DNA from: Azomonas agilis
GTDB lineage: Bacteria; Pseudomonadota; Gammaproteobacteria; Pseudomonadales; Pseudomonadaceae
DNA: 64,000 bases
Reading direction: 5' to 3'
Assembly (NCBI RefSeq): GCF_007830255.1
Contig: NZ_VLKG01000003.1
Location: 62,001 to 126,000, forward strand
The translations under genes were made by a program, and so were the position numbers. Of this stretch, positions 8,296 through 17,104 are shown piece by piece (the first letter of the stretch is position 1; each line of letters starts with the position of its first letter). The notes beneath the pieces were generated by a model that had not been told where the DNA came from, made no database searches, and worked only from the letters and a program-made list of their open reading frames with translations.

Positions 8296-9270
8296 TTAGG
8301 CAGGCTGAGCGGCGATCTCTAGCACGCTGGCTGAGGTTATTGCCGTGGAGTCCAGATTTGGGCGGGGCGTTAAGCGCGTTAAGGTGGCCTTGGGTCGACC
8401 ATTGGGCCGGTGGGCTAGCCAATCCTTCCAGCTAATACGCTCATCGCGTACCACCCACCCCTCTTGGGGCGCAAAGCTTTCTGCCAGCCAAAGCCCCCGC
8501 GTACTGGCAGGAGTGAGCTGCCCTTTGCGTAGGGTAAACAGCTCATCACAAGGCAATCCTTGGACAAGGGGAATCAGGTACAGATCAGGGCGGCTACGCT
8601 CTAAGCTGGCCACCAGCTTACCTTCCTCCACCCGCTCGTCCACATGGAACAGGCTGAGGTTTTGAACGCCTTTGGGCAACTCCATATACATGTCATATAC
8701 CAACTGCAAGGAGGCGGTGGGCAAATGCACATAGGCTCTAGGACGCTCAACTAAGGGCGTTGCACCACAGTATACTGGCCGAGCAGCACCACTACGGGCA
8801 TGCAGACGGAAGGGAGCGGCCTCTCGATAGTGCAAATCGGTATAGGGCGTAGAGAGCCAGATATTGCCAAAACGCCCAGTTAGCCACCCCTCCGGGGTTT
8901 CTAACAAACACTCTTCGGCGATTTCTTGCACGGCGGTAAACAGTGGCAGGTTCAGCTCATGGGCCGGTACATAACCTGAAAGCAATTTGAGCACCACATC
9001 ACCGCGATCATGACGTTGTTGGCGTACTAAAACCCAGTAATCGCGTCCTTGCCAGCGTAGGGTTAAACGGATGGATACCCCTAAGTTCGCTAACTCTAAA
9101 CCAAAGCGATTGGAGTCATTCACTGCAACCGGCCGACGACGCTCCAGCATCTGCGTAAAGTTTAAAGGAGTCCCCAAACTCTGATAACTCAGGCTTTCTG
9201 GGGTAGCCTCGACAAACAACGGCAGTGTCTTGAAGGCGGCGGGGTTCTTGCGGACCAGTACTTTCGGCAT
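8296..9270 (-). CDS. Uncharacterised protein with a degenerate Nudix-like box
   Basis: I do not recognise this 324-residue protein. It starts MPKVLVRKNPAAFKTLPLFV and has no signal peptide or membrane segment. Around residues 110-130 the segment LFTAVQEIAEECLLETPEGW resembles the second half of a Nudix box (RExxEE, here QEIAEE), but the upstream Gly and Glu are off by about two positions, so hydrolase activity is doubtful. The C-terminal part contains SWKDWLAHRP and a Thr/Pro-rich tail. The gene is on the same strand as the aldo-keto reductase upstream, 34 nt apart, so it may be the last member of a three-gene unit (oxidoreductase, reductase, this protein). Function unknown. Confidence 0.75.
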   Translation of the reverse strand: MPKVLVRKNPAAFKTLPLFVEATPESLSYQSLGTPLNFTQMLERRRPVAVNDSNRFGLELANLGVSIRLTLRWQGRDYWVLVRQQRHDRGDVVLKLLSGYVPAHELNLPLFTAVQEIAEECLLETPEGWLTGRFGNIWLSTPYTDLHYREAAPFRLHARSGAARPVYCGATPLVERPRAYVHLPTASLQLVYDMYMELPKGVQNLSLFHVDERVEEGKLVASLERSRPDLYLIPLVQGLPCDELFTLRKGQLTPASTRGLWLAESFAPQEGWVVRDERISWKDWLAHRPNGRPKATLTRLTPRPNLDSTAITSASVLEIAAQPA

Positions 9271-9304
9271 AGCAGTCTCCGTCGAAAAGGGAACGCATCA
9301 CGCG

Positions 9305-10114
9305 TCAGATTTGTTGTTCTAGTACCGCCAGTGCCTGAGCAACGTTTTCGCGCAGGTGCTGCGGATTAATTGTGCCTACGATGATGCTGCTAATTCCCGG
9401 TTGGCGCAGCAGTAACTCCCAGCTACGGCGTACAGGATCATCGGTAGTGTCTAAACAAGCATGTCCACTGGCTAAAGCTTTTTTAATCAGTACCGCTTTA
9501 CCTTGGCGGGCTGCTTGCTCAATCACTACAACTTCCTGCTGCTCGTTTAGATTGTAGGTGAGCATGACACAATCACCCCGCTCCAAAGCACGCAAGCCGC
9601 CCGCCGGCGTTTTACCTGAAAATCCGTAGGCAAGAATTTTTCCCTCTCGTTTGAGGGCTTCTAAAGTGGGATATACCTCAGTTTGTTCCAAAATCTCCAA
9701 GTCCCGACCGTCGGAATGCACCAGCACTAACTCCAAACGATCGGTATTTAAACGCTTGAGGCTGCGCTCTACCGAGTAGCGGGTATGTTGGGCAGAAAAG
9801 TCAAAGTGGGATTGGCCTTGCTCAAACTCCTCGCCCACTTTACTCACGATCACCCACTGATCCCGCTGCCCACGCAGCAGTTGCCCTAAACGCTCTTCGC
9901 TGCGGCCATAGGCGGGCGCTGTATCCAGTAAATTAATGCCTAAATCCTGCGCCAATGCCAAGAGCTGCGCCGCCTGACGGTCATCTGGGATTTGAAATTG
10001 ATCGGGGTATTTCACCCCTTGATCGCGCCCGAGTTTGACCGTACCAAAGCCAAGAGGAGAAACCCGCAATCCGGTGTGGCCCAAGGGCCGCCAGAATGAC
10101 TCTAAAGAACTCAT
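9305..10114 (-). CDS. Aldo/keto reductase family protein
   Basis: A 269-residue NADPH-dependent aldo/keto reductase. The catalytic tetrad can be read: D64 and Y69 in LLDTAPAYGRSEE, K92 in IVSKVGEE, and H133 in LVLVHSDGRD. The C-terminal phosphate-binding strand SSIIVGTINPQHLREN is also present. The ATG at 10114 overlaps the TGA of the upstream FAD oxidoreductase (ATGA) and follows GGGAGG at good spacing, so it is preferred over the in-frame TTG at 10129. Substrate unknown; coupling suggests it acts on the same metabolite as the oxidoreductase. Confidence 0.9.
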   Translation of the reverse strand: MSSLESFWRPLGHTGLRVSPLGFGTVKLGRDQGVKYPDQFQIPDDRQAAQLLALAQDLGINLLDTAPAYGRSEERLGQLLRGQRDQWVIVSKVGEEFEQGQSHFDFSAQHTRYSVERSLKRLNTDRLELVLVHSDGRDLEILEQTEVYPTLEALKREGKILAYGFSGKTPAGGLRALERGDCVMLTYNLNEQQEVVVIEQAARQGKAVLIKKALASGHACLDTTDDPVRRSWELLLRQPGISSIIVGTINPQHLRENVAQALAVLEQQI

Positions 10115-11280
10115 AGCAATCCCTCCCAAAAGGGTGGACTCACCGAAGGTACTGGAAGATTAGGACGTATCACAGAGGCTTGAGGCCGAATCTGCGCCGC
10201 TTCCAACGCATTAAGCACCCGATCACTGAGGTCAGGCGCTAAAGCTAACTTGGTAGGCCAACCGATCAGCAGTCGGCCTTGTTCGCTTAAAAAGGCATTA
10301 TCAGGGCGTACCAAACCGGACTGCGCGGGCTCTGCGCGATCAATGCGCAGGGTCGCCCATTGGGATTGGGATAGATCCAGCCAAGGCAGCAGTTGCTCTA
10401 ATTCTCGCCGGGCTTGATGAATTTGGGCGGCTGAATCACGGGCTACACCTTCGGCTTCGGCCAGATCGCCGCCCAAATACCACAGCCACTGCCCATCAGC
10501 AGTCGGATGGCTGGTAATAGTGATGCGAGGTTTTGGGCCTACCCCCAAGCAGTGTGCATACAAAGGCTGCAAGCTGGGCGCTTTGACCAACACCATATGC
10601 AGCGGGCGCGTCTGCATGTGTGGCTGAGTCAGGGCGAGTTGATCTAATAAGTCGGCGTTTCCGGCTCCGGCACAGAGCACGATGCGCTGGGCCTGAATAA
10701 CCTGTCCTTCGACGACCACACCACTGAGTTGCTGGTCTTGGTAAAAGGGCTCCAGATGCTGAGCTTGGATTAGGCTATCGCCACAGAGCTGCACCAGACG
10801 CTGGATCAAGCTGGGTACGTCCAGCACCAGCTCATCCAAGGCATAGACTCGCCCTTTAAAGGCCGGATTTTGCAGGGGTAGGGGAAGGTCTTTCCCAGCC
10901 GTAGCCGTCACGCGACCACGCATGGCTTTGCTGGCAAAAAAGCTGGTCAAGTTACTGGCCAGTGACCCCGGCGACCAAAGGTAGTGTGCCTTAGATAGCA
11001 CCCTAACCCCGGATAAATCCAGCTCTCCTGCTCCCTGCAAGGCTGCTCGCCAACGCTTGGGCATTTCCGCAATAGCTTCAGAGGAGCCGGTCAATATCCC
11101 TTGCAAGGCATACTTGGTTCCGCCATGAATAATGCCTTGGGATTTAACGGTCTGCCCGCCCCCTAAGTACGACGACTCCAGCACGAGGCTTGCGTATCCC
11201 AGACGGCGCAAACGGGCATTCAGCCACAGACCGGCAATGCCGCCACCAAGGATCAAAATATCGGTGCTGAAGTGGGCCAT
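10111..11280 (-). CDS. FAD-dependent oxidoreductase, DAO (D-amino acid oxidase-like) fold
   Basis: A 389-residue flavoprotein. The N-terminal dinucleotide-binding motif is clear: STDILILGGGIAGLWLNARL (GGGIAG at about 12-17), followed by the acidic strand end VLES. The second conserved strand RIVLCAGAGNADLL fits the DAO superfamily. The ORF is open further upstream, but MAHFSTDILI places the Rossmann strand where it should be, so 11280 is taken as start. It is translationally coupled to the aldo/keto reductase. The reaction cannot be read from the sequence; related families oxidise amino acids, glycerol-3-phosphate or hydroxy acids. Confidence 0.85.
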   Translation of the reverse strand: MAHFSTDILILGGGIAGLWLNARLRRLGYASLVLESSYLGGGQTVKSQGIIHGGTKYALQGILTGSSEAIAEMPKRWRAALQGAGELDLSGVRVLSKAHYLWSPGSLASNLTSFFASKAMRGRVTATAGKDLPLPLQNPAFKGRVYALDELVLDVPSLIQRLVQLCGDSLIQAQHLEPFYQDQQLSGVVVEGQVIQAQRIVLCAGAGNADLLDQLALTQPHMQTRPLHMVLVKAPSLQPLYAHCLGVGPKPRITITSHPTADGQWLWYLGGDLAEAEGVARDSAAQIHQARRELEQLLPWLDLSQSQWATLRIDRAEPAQSGLVRPDNAFLSEQGRLLIGWPTKLALAPDLSDRVLNALEAAQIRPQASVIRPNLPVPSVSPPFWEGLL

Positions 11281-11618
11281 AGAGGTACTCACAGAAAACC
11301 GGAGGGCTGGCAGTATAAACAGCCTTATGGCAGAAAAGTCTGATAAAGAACAAAACGGGGCTGTGTGCTGTTTTGTTAAGGGCGAGACTATGAGTTTGCC
11401 ATGACACTTTGGCGACAACCAAAGTGCCCCTATTTTCCACGGGTTAGAGAACAGTTGCCTCAGTAGAACGCTAGGATATAAGTTTTAACGATGAGACTTA
11501 TAACCCCAATCAGTGTGCGGATTGGTCGCATCTCGATGTAATAGGATAGGGTAGTCCGTGCCTCAAGGAAGGTTGTGTAAAAATAAATCGAATTTTTAAC
11601 CCTAATGGCCCATCGTTC
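11281..11618. promoter_or_regulatory. Divergent intergenic region between the FAD oxidoreductase and waaA
   Basis: No gene is visible in this 338-nt gap. A forward promoter candidate is TTGCCT (11455-11460), 16-nt spacer, TATAAG (11477-11482). The -10 lies inside a 7-bp inverted repeat TATAAGT/ACTTATA (11477-11483 and 11496-11502), which could be an operator. The waaA ATG is about 130 nt further on. Confidence 0.35.
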
Positions 11619-12929
11619 ATGAATCGAACCCTCTATAGCCTGCTGGTGTACTTGGCCCTGCCGGTGATTTTTTGCCGTTTACTGTGGCGTTCGCGCAGCA
11701 CTCCGGCCTACCGCCAGCGCTTGGTCGAGCGCTTTGCAGTGCGTTTCCCTGTACTTAAAACCAACGGAATTTGGATTCATGCCGTGTCTGTGGGGGAAAG
11801 CATTGCGGTTGCTCCTTTAGTACGCGCCCTGCAAGCCCGCTATCCCGACTGCCCTATCACCATAACGGGCATGACCCCCACCGGCTCAGAGCGCATCCAA
11901 GCTCTATTTGGCTCCAGCGTGCAACACTGCTATCTGCCCTACGATACTCCTTGGGCCGCTAAACGCTTTCTAAAGCGCGTCCAACCTCGGCTGGCCATCA
12001 TGATGGAAACCGAGCTTTGGCCTAATTACATCAACCAATGCCATCACCAAGGTATTCCTTGCACGCTGGTTAATGCCCGCTTATCGGCGCGTTCAGCACG
12101 AGGCTATGCGCGCTTTTCAGCCTTAACCCGCCCGATGTTTGCTCAGTTAGATTGGGTAGCGGTACAAACCGAGACAGAAGCCCGCCGCTTTCGGTTTTTA
12201 GGGGTTAGCCCAAAGCATATTACGGTAACAGGCTCGGTTAAGTTTGATCAGCGGATTGATCCAGCCATCCCTCCCGAGGCCAAGGAGTTACGCACCGCAT
12301 GGCATGCTGAGGATCGACCCATCTGGATTGCTGCTAGCACTCACGAAGGCGAAGATCTTCCCTTGTTGCAGATTCAGCGCCGCTTATTAGCCAAGCTGCC
12401 CGATGCGTTGTTGATTTTAGTGCCACGCCATCCCGAGCGTTTCGCCTCAGTCTCTCAACTCTGCTTGGCGGAAGGCTTTAACCTCATACAACGCTCCAGC
12501 AAGCAACCTGTAACCCCTAAGCATCAGGTGCTGTTGGTGGACAGCATGGGAGAACTTCCTCTGTTCTACGCGCTGGCAGATGTCGCTTTTGTAGGTGGAA
12601 GTCTAATTCCCCACGGTGGGCATAACCTGTTAGAGCCTGCGGCCCTTAAATTGCCCATTCTAACGGGCCCTCACCTGTTTAATTTTTTAGAAATCGCCCG
12701 CCAACTGCATCAGGCCGGAGCCTTGGATCAGGTGGCCAATGCCAAGGCTCTGTACGAAAAACTACTGCGCTTGCTGCAAAACCCAGAACGCCGTCAACAG
12801 ATGGGACAAGCTGGGTTAAACGTACTGCGTAATAATCAAGGAGCCTTATCACGGGTTCTGATCGGCTTGAAGCGCTGGTTGGAGCCCCGCGCTCAATCTT
12901 CTGCCAAACTGGAAGCTCAAGAGGCTTAG
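11619..12929 (+). CDS. waaA: 3-deoxy-D-manno-octulosonic acid (Kdo) transferase
   Basis: WaaA (KdtA) adds Kdo from CMP-Kdo to lipid IVA at the inner membrane, an essential step in LPS core assembly. The 436-residue protein has the usual N-terminal membrane anchor (YSLLVYLALPVIFCRLLW), the motif GIWIHAVSVGESIAVAPLVR with the catalytic Glu, METELWPN, the strand VNARLSARSARGY, and the GT-B donor site around FVGGSLIPHGGHNLLEPAAL. Length is in the family range. The stop overlaps that of the convergent Na/Pi transporter (TTAG, 4 nt). No second LPS gene is adjacent. Confidence 0.96.
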   Translation: MNRTLYSLLVYLALPVIFCRLLWRSRSTPAYRQRLVERFAVRFPVLKTNGIWIHAVSVGESIAVAPLVRALQARYPDCPITITGMTPTGSERIQALFGSSVQHCYLPYDTPWAAKRFLKRVQPRLAIMMETELWPNYINQCHHQGIPCTLVNARLSARSARGYARFSALTRPMFAQLDWVAVQTETEARRFRFLGVSPKHITVTGSVKFDQRIDPAIPPEAKELRTAWHAEDRPIWIAASTHEGEDLPLLQIQRRLLAKLPDALLILVPRHPERFASVSQLCLAEGFNLIQRSSKQPVTPKHQVLLVDSMGELPLFYALADVAFVGGSLIPHGGHNLLEPAALKLPILTGPHLFNFLEIARQLHQAGALDQVANAKALYEKLLRLLQNPERRQQMGQAGLNVLRNNQGALSRVLIGLKRWLEPRAQSSAKLEAQEA

Positions 12930-14608
12930 ACCTTTGAGGCTGGAAGGCGCGTTAGCGTATGTTGGCTGGCTTCATTGCCCAACAATAGGCTTTCGATTGA
13001 GGGTTGAACGCGCTCAAGTACCGCATAGGCTGGGCTACAGAACAGAGAGTTTAGGCGGCGCATATCGGCAATCAGCTCCAAATGGGTGGAGCTGGTTTCC
13101 AAACTCTCCAAAACGCGCTCGTGCAGGCGATCTACATGGGCATGGGCTAGCTTGCGCTCATGATGACGGAACTCATGTTTTTGAATCACCAATTGCCGAG
13201 CACTGCGCTCATCGCCACACAAAAACACTGACAGACCTAAGCGTAAATTATCCGCCAGATGGCCTAGCAAACAGCTTAGCTCCTCCAAGTCATCCTTAGA
13301 GAATGCCCGACGACTGAGGGTTTTCGGGTTATGAATTTTGCCCAGCATGTGCTCGATCAAATCACCCGCTAGCTCCAGATTCACCGCCAACTCAATGATC
13401 TGAGCCCAACGGCGGCTTTCTTCTTCGCTGAGTTCATCACGAGGTAAGCGGGCCAAGTAGAGTTTAACCGCGTTGTACAGCGCATCAATATCGTTATCTA
13501 AACGCCGAATTTCATCGTCCAGACCGGGGCGATCTTCATGCAGAGCGACCTGTACCCGATTGAGCATACTGTCCACCAAATCGCCAATGCGCAGAGTTTC
13601 GCGCACCGCATTAGCCAGAGCTAAGCTGGGCGTATCCAAAGCCCCCGAATCCAGATGACGGGGGCGCGCCACTACATCCGGCTGCTTGTATTCTGGCAAC
13701 AATTTTTGGCAAATATGGGCCATCAGGTAAATCAGCGGCAATTGCAGCAGGCAGCGAGTGGTGTTGTAGACCAGATGAAAGCCAATCACCAGAGTCGCTG
13801 GGTCGAGCTTAGTGAGCTGAATCAAACCAACCAGAGGGTCAATCACTGGCAGTAACAGTAAACCCGCCATTTTGAACAACAAATTACCCAAAGCCAGTTG
13901 CCGTGCTGCCGGTGATTGCACACTGGCATTCATCCATGCCAATAGACCACTACCGATGGTGGCACCGATCACCACCCCCAAGGCCACAGGTAAACCGATT
14001 AGGCCTGCATCGGTTAGGGTTGCAGTCAGTAACACCGCTGCCAAGCTGGAATAGCTGACCAGCGCAAAAATAGCCCCCAACAGAGCCGCCAATAAGGTAT
14101 CGCCAGTGAGGGAGGAAAACAGTACCTCCATACCCCGTGCGGCGGTGATGGGTTCGGCGGCGGTGACGATCAACTGCAAGGCTAAAATCACTAAACCTAA
14201 GCCGATCAAAACGCGCCCAAGCTGTCCTAAACGGGTCTGTTTACGGGACAGAAACAGGCTGACTCCAACGAGGGTCAAAAGCGGCGATAACCACGACAGA
14301 TCTAGGGTTAACACCCGCGCCATCAGTGCCGTTCCCACGTCCGCCCCCAACATCACCGCTAAGGCCGTTGGCAAGGTCATCAAGGCTTGACCGATAAAAG
14401 ACGTCACCAGCATGGCCGTAGCGTTACTGCTTTGCACCAAGGCCGTCACCAACAGACCTGTGGCAAAGGCCAAGGGCGTATGGGTCATTCCCTTACCCAA
14501 AATATGGCGCAACTGTGAGCCATAAACCCGCATGATGCCGGTGCGGACGATATGCACACCCCACAACAACAAGGCAATGGCAGAAAGCAAATGCAGTAAG
14601 GTGAGCAT
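12926..14608 (-). CDS. Na/Pi cotransporter family protein with PhoU-like C-terminus
   Basis: A 560-residue membrane protein. The first about 310 residues hold several hydrophobic segments and the duplicated Na/Pi repeats: the first carries VTALVQSSNATAMLVTSF (QSSNAT is the substrate-site motif), the second SYSSLAAVLLTATLTDAG, in which the QSSxA core is altered. Residues about 340-540 are charged and helical, matching the PhoU-like domain of bacterial NptA/YjbB proteins. Expected role: sodium-coupled phosphate movement across the inner membrane, possibly export. It converges on waaA with a 4-nt stop overlap. No pho-type control site is evident in the 164-nt gap upstream. Confidence 0.9.
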   Translation of the reverse strand: MLTLLHLLSAIALLLWGVHIVRTGIMRVYGSQLRHILGKGMTHTPLAFATGLLVTALVQSSNATAMLVTSFIGQALMTLPTALAVMLGADVGTALMARVLTLDLSWLSPLLTLVGVSLFLSRKQTRLGQLGRVLIGLGLVILALQLIVTAAEPITAARGMEVLFSSLTGDTLLAALLGAIFALVSYSSLAAVLLTATLTDAGLIGLPVALGVVIGATIGSGLLAWMNASVQSPAARQLALGNLLFKMAGLLLLPVIDPLVGLIQLTKLDPATLVIGFHLVYNTTRCLLQLPLIYLMAHICQKLLPEYKQPDVVARPRHLDSGALDTPSLALANAVRETLRIGDLVDSMLNRVQVALHEDRPGLDDEIRRLDNDIDALYNAVKLYLARLPRDELSEEESRRWAQIIELAVNLELAGDLIEHMLGKIHNPKTLSRRAFSKDDLEELSCLLGHLADNLRLGLSVFLCGDERSARQLVIQKHEFRHHERKLAHAHVDRLHERVLESLETSSTHLELIADMRRLNSLFCSPAYAVLERVQPSIESLLLGNEASQHTLTRLPASKV

Positions 14609-14772
14609 GAGGGTAGTCCCAGCATTAAGGTCAGTGAAGGTGTGCTGCCAAAGACTGAGGCAGCCTATTCCCGTGCCGTACTACAAAGAACTGCACAACT
14701 TAAGGGCTAAAATTCAGTGTTAGCCAGAAAAACCAAGCAAAACAATGGCCAATATAGAATATTAGGACGAAG

Positions 14773-15225
14773 TTACAGCGCGTTAAGTTCAATCTCTAAG
14801 CGCCAACCCTGCTCAACTTCCTTTTGAGACCAACGGGCTTGTAAGGGACGTACGGCCACAAACCCCAAGGACAGTTGCTGTTTAAGCTGAGTTTGCACCA
14901 AAGGATTCAAGCGCCAATTCACCAAAGCATCCTGCACTCGAACCTGCCCCTTTTGTGGCACTCCCCAAGCATCAATCAACAGGGAAAAGGTACCCTCATG
15001 CCACTGCTCCTGCAATTTGGGACGATGATCGAAATACAAAGCTAAGCCCTGCTCCAAAGGCTGAACCTCCAAAAGACGCGCAGGAGAATCCGTCAAGCGA
15101 CCAATCATCAACCCTACCAAAAACCCCAACAGCGCCAAAGAAGCTAGAAAACGTATCCAAAGGGGCCGCCGCCAATCCTCGGGCACAGTAGAATAGTCCT
15201 CATCTTCTACTTGGGTGCTTTGCAT
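14773..15225 (-). CDS. Uncharacterised single-pass membrane protein
   Basis: I do not recognise this 150-residue protein. An acidic N-terminus ([14 protein letters not shown]) precedes one membrane helix at about 24-42 ([19 protein letters not shown]); the following 105 residues have few cysteines, no signal cleavage site and no familiar motif, and would lie in the periplasm by the positive-inside rule. Its ATG (15225-15223) interlocks with the ATG of trmL (15224-15226) in the tetramer CATG, so the two genes are head to head with no intergenic DNA. A GTG at 15186 is an alternative start but has no ribosome site. Confidence 0.65.
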   Translation of the reverse strand: MQSTQVEDEDYSTVPEDWRRPLWIRFLASLALLGFLVGLMIGRLTDSPARLLEVQPLEQGLALYFDHRPKLQEQWHEGTFSLLIDAWGVPQKGQVRVQDALVNWRLNPLVQTQLKQQLSLGFVAVRPLQARWSQKEVEQGWRLEIELNAL

Positions 15226-15697
15226 GTTTCAGGTTGTCCTCTTTGAGCCGGAAATTCCACCGAATACCGGCAACATCATCCGTTTATGCGCCAATACGGG
15301 GTGTAAGCTGCACCTTATTGAACCACTGGGTTTTGAGCTGGACGATAAACGCTTACGCCGCGCCGGTTTGGATTACCACGAATTTGCCCAAGTGCAACGC
15401 CATGCCAGCTTAGAGGCCTGCTTAACGCACCTACAGATGAGCCTTACCAATCCTCGGTTATTTGCCTTTACCACCAAGGGCAGTCAAGGTTTTGATCGCG
15501 TGTCCTATCAAGTAGGGGATGTGCTCTTGTTTGGCCCAGAAACCCGTGGCCTGCCGCCCGAAGTGCGCGAGGCAATTCCTACAGCCCAGCGTCTGCGCCT
15601 ACCCATGCATCCCGATAGCCGTAGCCTGAACTTATCCAATACCGTGGCGGTAGCGGTGTACGAGGCGTGGCGACAACAGGGTTTTGCAATGCCCTAG
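15224..15697 (+). CDS. trmL: tRNA (cytidine/uridine-34-2'-O)-methyltransferase TrmL
   Basis: A 157-residue SPOUT methyltransferase that 2'-O-methylates the wobble nucleotide of tRNA-Leu isoacceptors. The sequence is canonical: [34 protein letters not shown], the SAM knot strand [13 protein letters not shown], and the C-terminal knot [22 protein letters not shown]. The ATG at 15224 matches the E. coli N-terminus best; an in-frame GTG at 15215 also exists and no strong ribosome site distinguishes them. Either start overlaps the coding start of the divergent gene. A hairpin follows the stop. Confidence 0.95.
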   Translation: MFQVVLFEPEIPPNTGNIIRLCANTGCKLHLIEPLGFELDDKRLRRAGLDYHEFAQVQRHASLEACLTHLQMSLTNPRLFAFTTKGSQGFDRVSYQVGDVLLFGPETRGLPPEVREAIPTAQRLRLPMHPDSRSLNLSNTVAVAVYEAWRQQGFAMP

Positions 15698-15711
15698 GAT
15701 TGATCCTAATG

Positions 15712-15749
15712 CCTAGCGAGAGCGCAAGCTTTAGCGCTCATCGGCTAGG
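15712..15749. terminator. Two-part hairpin between trmL and secB
   Basis: Outer arms CCTAGC/GCTAGG enclose inner arms GAGCGC/GCGCTC, giving a 38-nt stem-loop in the 68-nt gap between convergent trmL and secB. No strong T-run on either side; a shared transcription end is inferred from position. Confidence 0.5.
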
Positions 15750-15765
15750 TAAAGAGCTACCCCTG

Positions 15766-16257
15766 TTAGTTCAGAGTATGAGGAGCTGCGGATTCTGCTT
15801 GCTGCTGTTTGTTTTCCAGCTCTTGAGCGTAGAGAGCGTCGAAGTTAACCGGAGCCAGCATTAGGGCTGGGAAGGTTCCCCGAATCACTAGGCTATCCAA
15901 AGTTTCGCGGGCATAGGGGAACAAGATGCTGGGGCAAAAAGCTCCTAGCGTATGGCTCAGGTTATCTTCATCCAGCCCTTTGATTAAAAAGATACCGGCT
16001 TGCTGCACTTCCGCAATAAAGGCCACTTCATCACCGGTTTGAGCGGTGACAGAGAGCGTCAAAATAACCTCGTAAAAGTGGTTATCCAGATGATTTTGGC
16101 GGGTGTTGATGTCTAAAGAAATCCCCGGCTTCCAATCTTTGCGGAAAATTTCCGGGCTTTTAGGCGCTTCAAAAGACAGGTCACGCACATACACCCGTTG
16201 TAAGGCAAACTGTGGGCCTTCTGGGATGGTTGTATCGTTGGCAGCAGCAGTAGTCAT
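15766..16257 (-). CDS. secB: Protein-export chaperone SecB
   Basis: SecB is a cytosolic tetrameric chaperone that keeps preproteins unfolded and hands them to SecA. The 163-residue protein shows family segments [56 protein letters not shown] and [18 protein letters not shown]. The ATG at 16257 is taken; an in-frame TTG three codons earlier is less likely. The order rhodanese-grxC-secB on one strand, divergent from gpmI, is the standard arrangement in many gammaproteobacteria; here the usual downstream gpsA is absent and trmL follows instead. Confidence 0.97.
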   Translation of the reverse strand: MTTAAANDTTIPEGPQFALQRVYVRDLSFEAPKSPEIFRKDWKPGISLDINTRQNHLDNHFYEVILTLSVTAQTGDEVAFIAEVQQAGIFLIKGLDEDNLSHTLGAFCPSILFPYARETLDSLVIRGTFPALMLAPVNFDALYAQELENKQQQAESAAPHTLN

Positions 16258-16297
16258 AGAACGCAAATTCCCAAAAATAAATGAAATATGAACGAAT

Positions 16298-16552
16298 TTA
16301 GGCGCTTAATAGGGGCTCTAATTGACCGGATCGCTCTAGGGCAAATAAGTCGTCACAGCCTCCCACATGGCGATCACCGATCCAAATTTGTGGCACCGAA
16401 GTACGCCCCGCTTTCTGAGCCATATCAGCCCGAACCTCAGGCTTGCCGTCCACGCTGATTTCCTGAAAAGGAACCCCTTTTTGGCTCAATAATCCCTTAG
16501 CACGGATGCAATAAGGGCAGGTGGCACTGGTGTAAATCAGAATATCGGGCAT
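16298..16552 (-). CDS. grxC: Glutaredoxin 3
   Basis: An 84-residue dithiol glutaredoxin that reduces protein disulfides and glutathionylated targets with glutathione. The active site TCPYC gives C12 and C15; the cis-Pro loop TSVPQIWIG and the glutathione-binding GGCDDLFAL follow. Length is typical. It starts 1 nt after the stop of the rhodanese-like gene, so the two are cotranscribed, and secB follows after 40 nt. Glutathione for it is made by gshA-gshB further along this window. Confidence 0.96.
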   Translation of the reverse strand: MPDILIYTSATCPYCIRAKGLLSQKGVPFQEISVDGKPEVRADMAQKAGRTSVPQIWIGDRHVGGCDDLFALERSGQLEPLLSA

Positions 16553-16553
16553 G

Positions 16554-16964
16554 TCATTTCACCACGGGTAGGTTGTCACCCCTCCAGCCTACTATTCCAC
16601 CGGAGAGTCTGGCGACTTCAAAACCGGCTTTTTTCAGGATCAGGCTAGCAGCGCCTGCATGTTGCCCCATAGCATCGGCTACGATCAGGGTCTTATCCCG
16701 ATATTTTTCCAATTCGGTGAGGCGAGTTTCTAGTTTTTCATAGGGAATATTGAGGGCATCCACAATATGGCCGGTATCAAAGTCCTTTTTGGCACGGACA
16801 TCAACCACCAAGGCGGTTCCCTGATTGACTAACTGGGTCAGCTCACGCGGGCTCAGGCTTTTACCGCCTCGCCCCATTTCGTGCATCACAATCAGGATGA
16901 CCAGCGCTACAAAAAGGGTGCACAGGATGTAATGGTTAGCGATGAATTCGATCAAATGGCTCAT
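16554..16964 (-). CDS. Membrane-anchored rhodanese-like protein, YibN type, without the catalytic Cys
   Basis: A 136-residue protein with one N-terminal membrane helix (about 10-28, HYILCTLFVALVILIVMHEM) and a rhodanese domain (about 36-136: LVVDVRAKKDFDTGHIVDALNIPYEKL, then FEVARLSGGIVGWRGDNLPV). In active sulfurtransferases the loop after the fourth strand begins with Cys; here it reads LIVADAMGQHAGAA, with Asp in that place, so sulfur transfer is unlikely. YibN-type proteins precede grxC-secB in many gammaproteobacteria; the role is not firmly known. Confidence 0.85.
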   Translation of the reverse strand: MSHLIEFIANHYILCTLFVALVILIVMHEMGRGGKSLSPRELTQLVNQGTALVVDVRAKKDFDTGHIVDALNIPYEKLETRLTELEKYRDKTLIVADAMGQHAGAASLILKKAGFEVARLSGGIVGWRGDNLPVVK

Positions 16965-17104
16965 CAGGGCAGATCCGGCGAGATAAAATCGCCGCAGTAT
17001 ACACAGCCCCCTCGGTCGGCTGAACCCTAAGACGGATGACCCGTGGCAAAGCAGTCAGTAGACTCTTTGACTTGCTCTTTGTACCTCACACTAGGAATTG
17101 CCCC

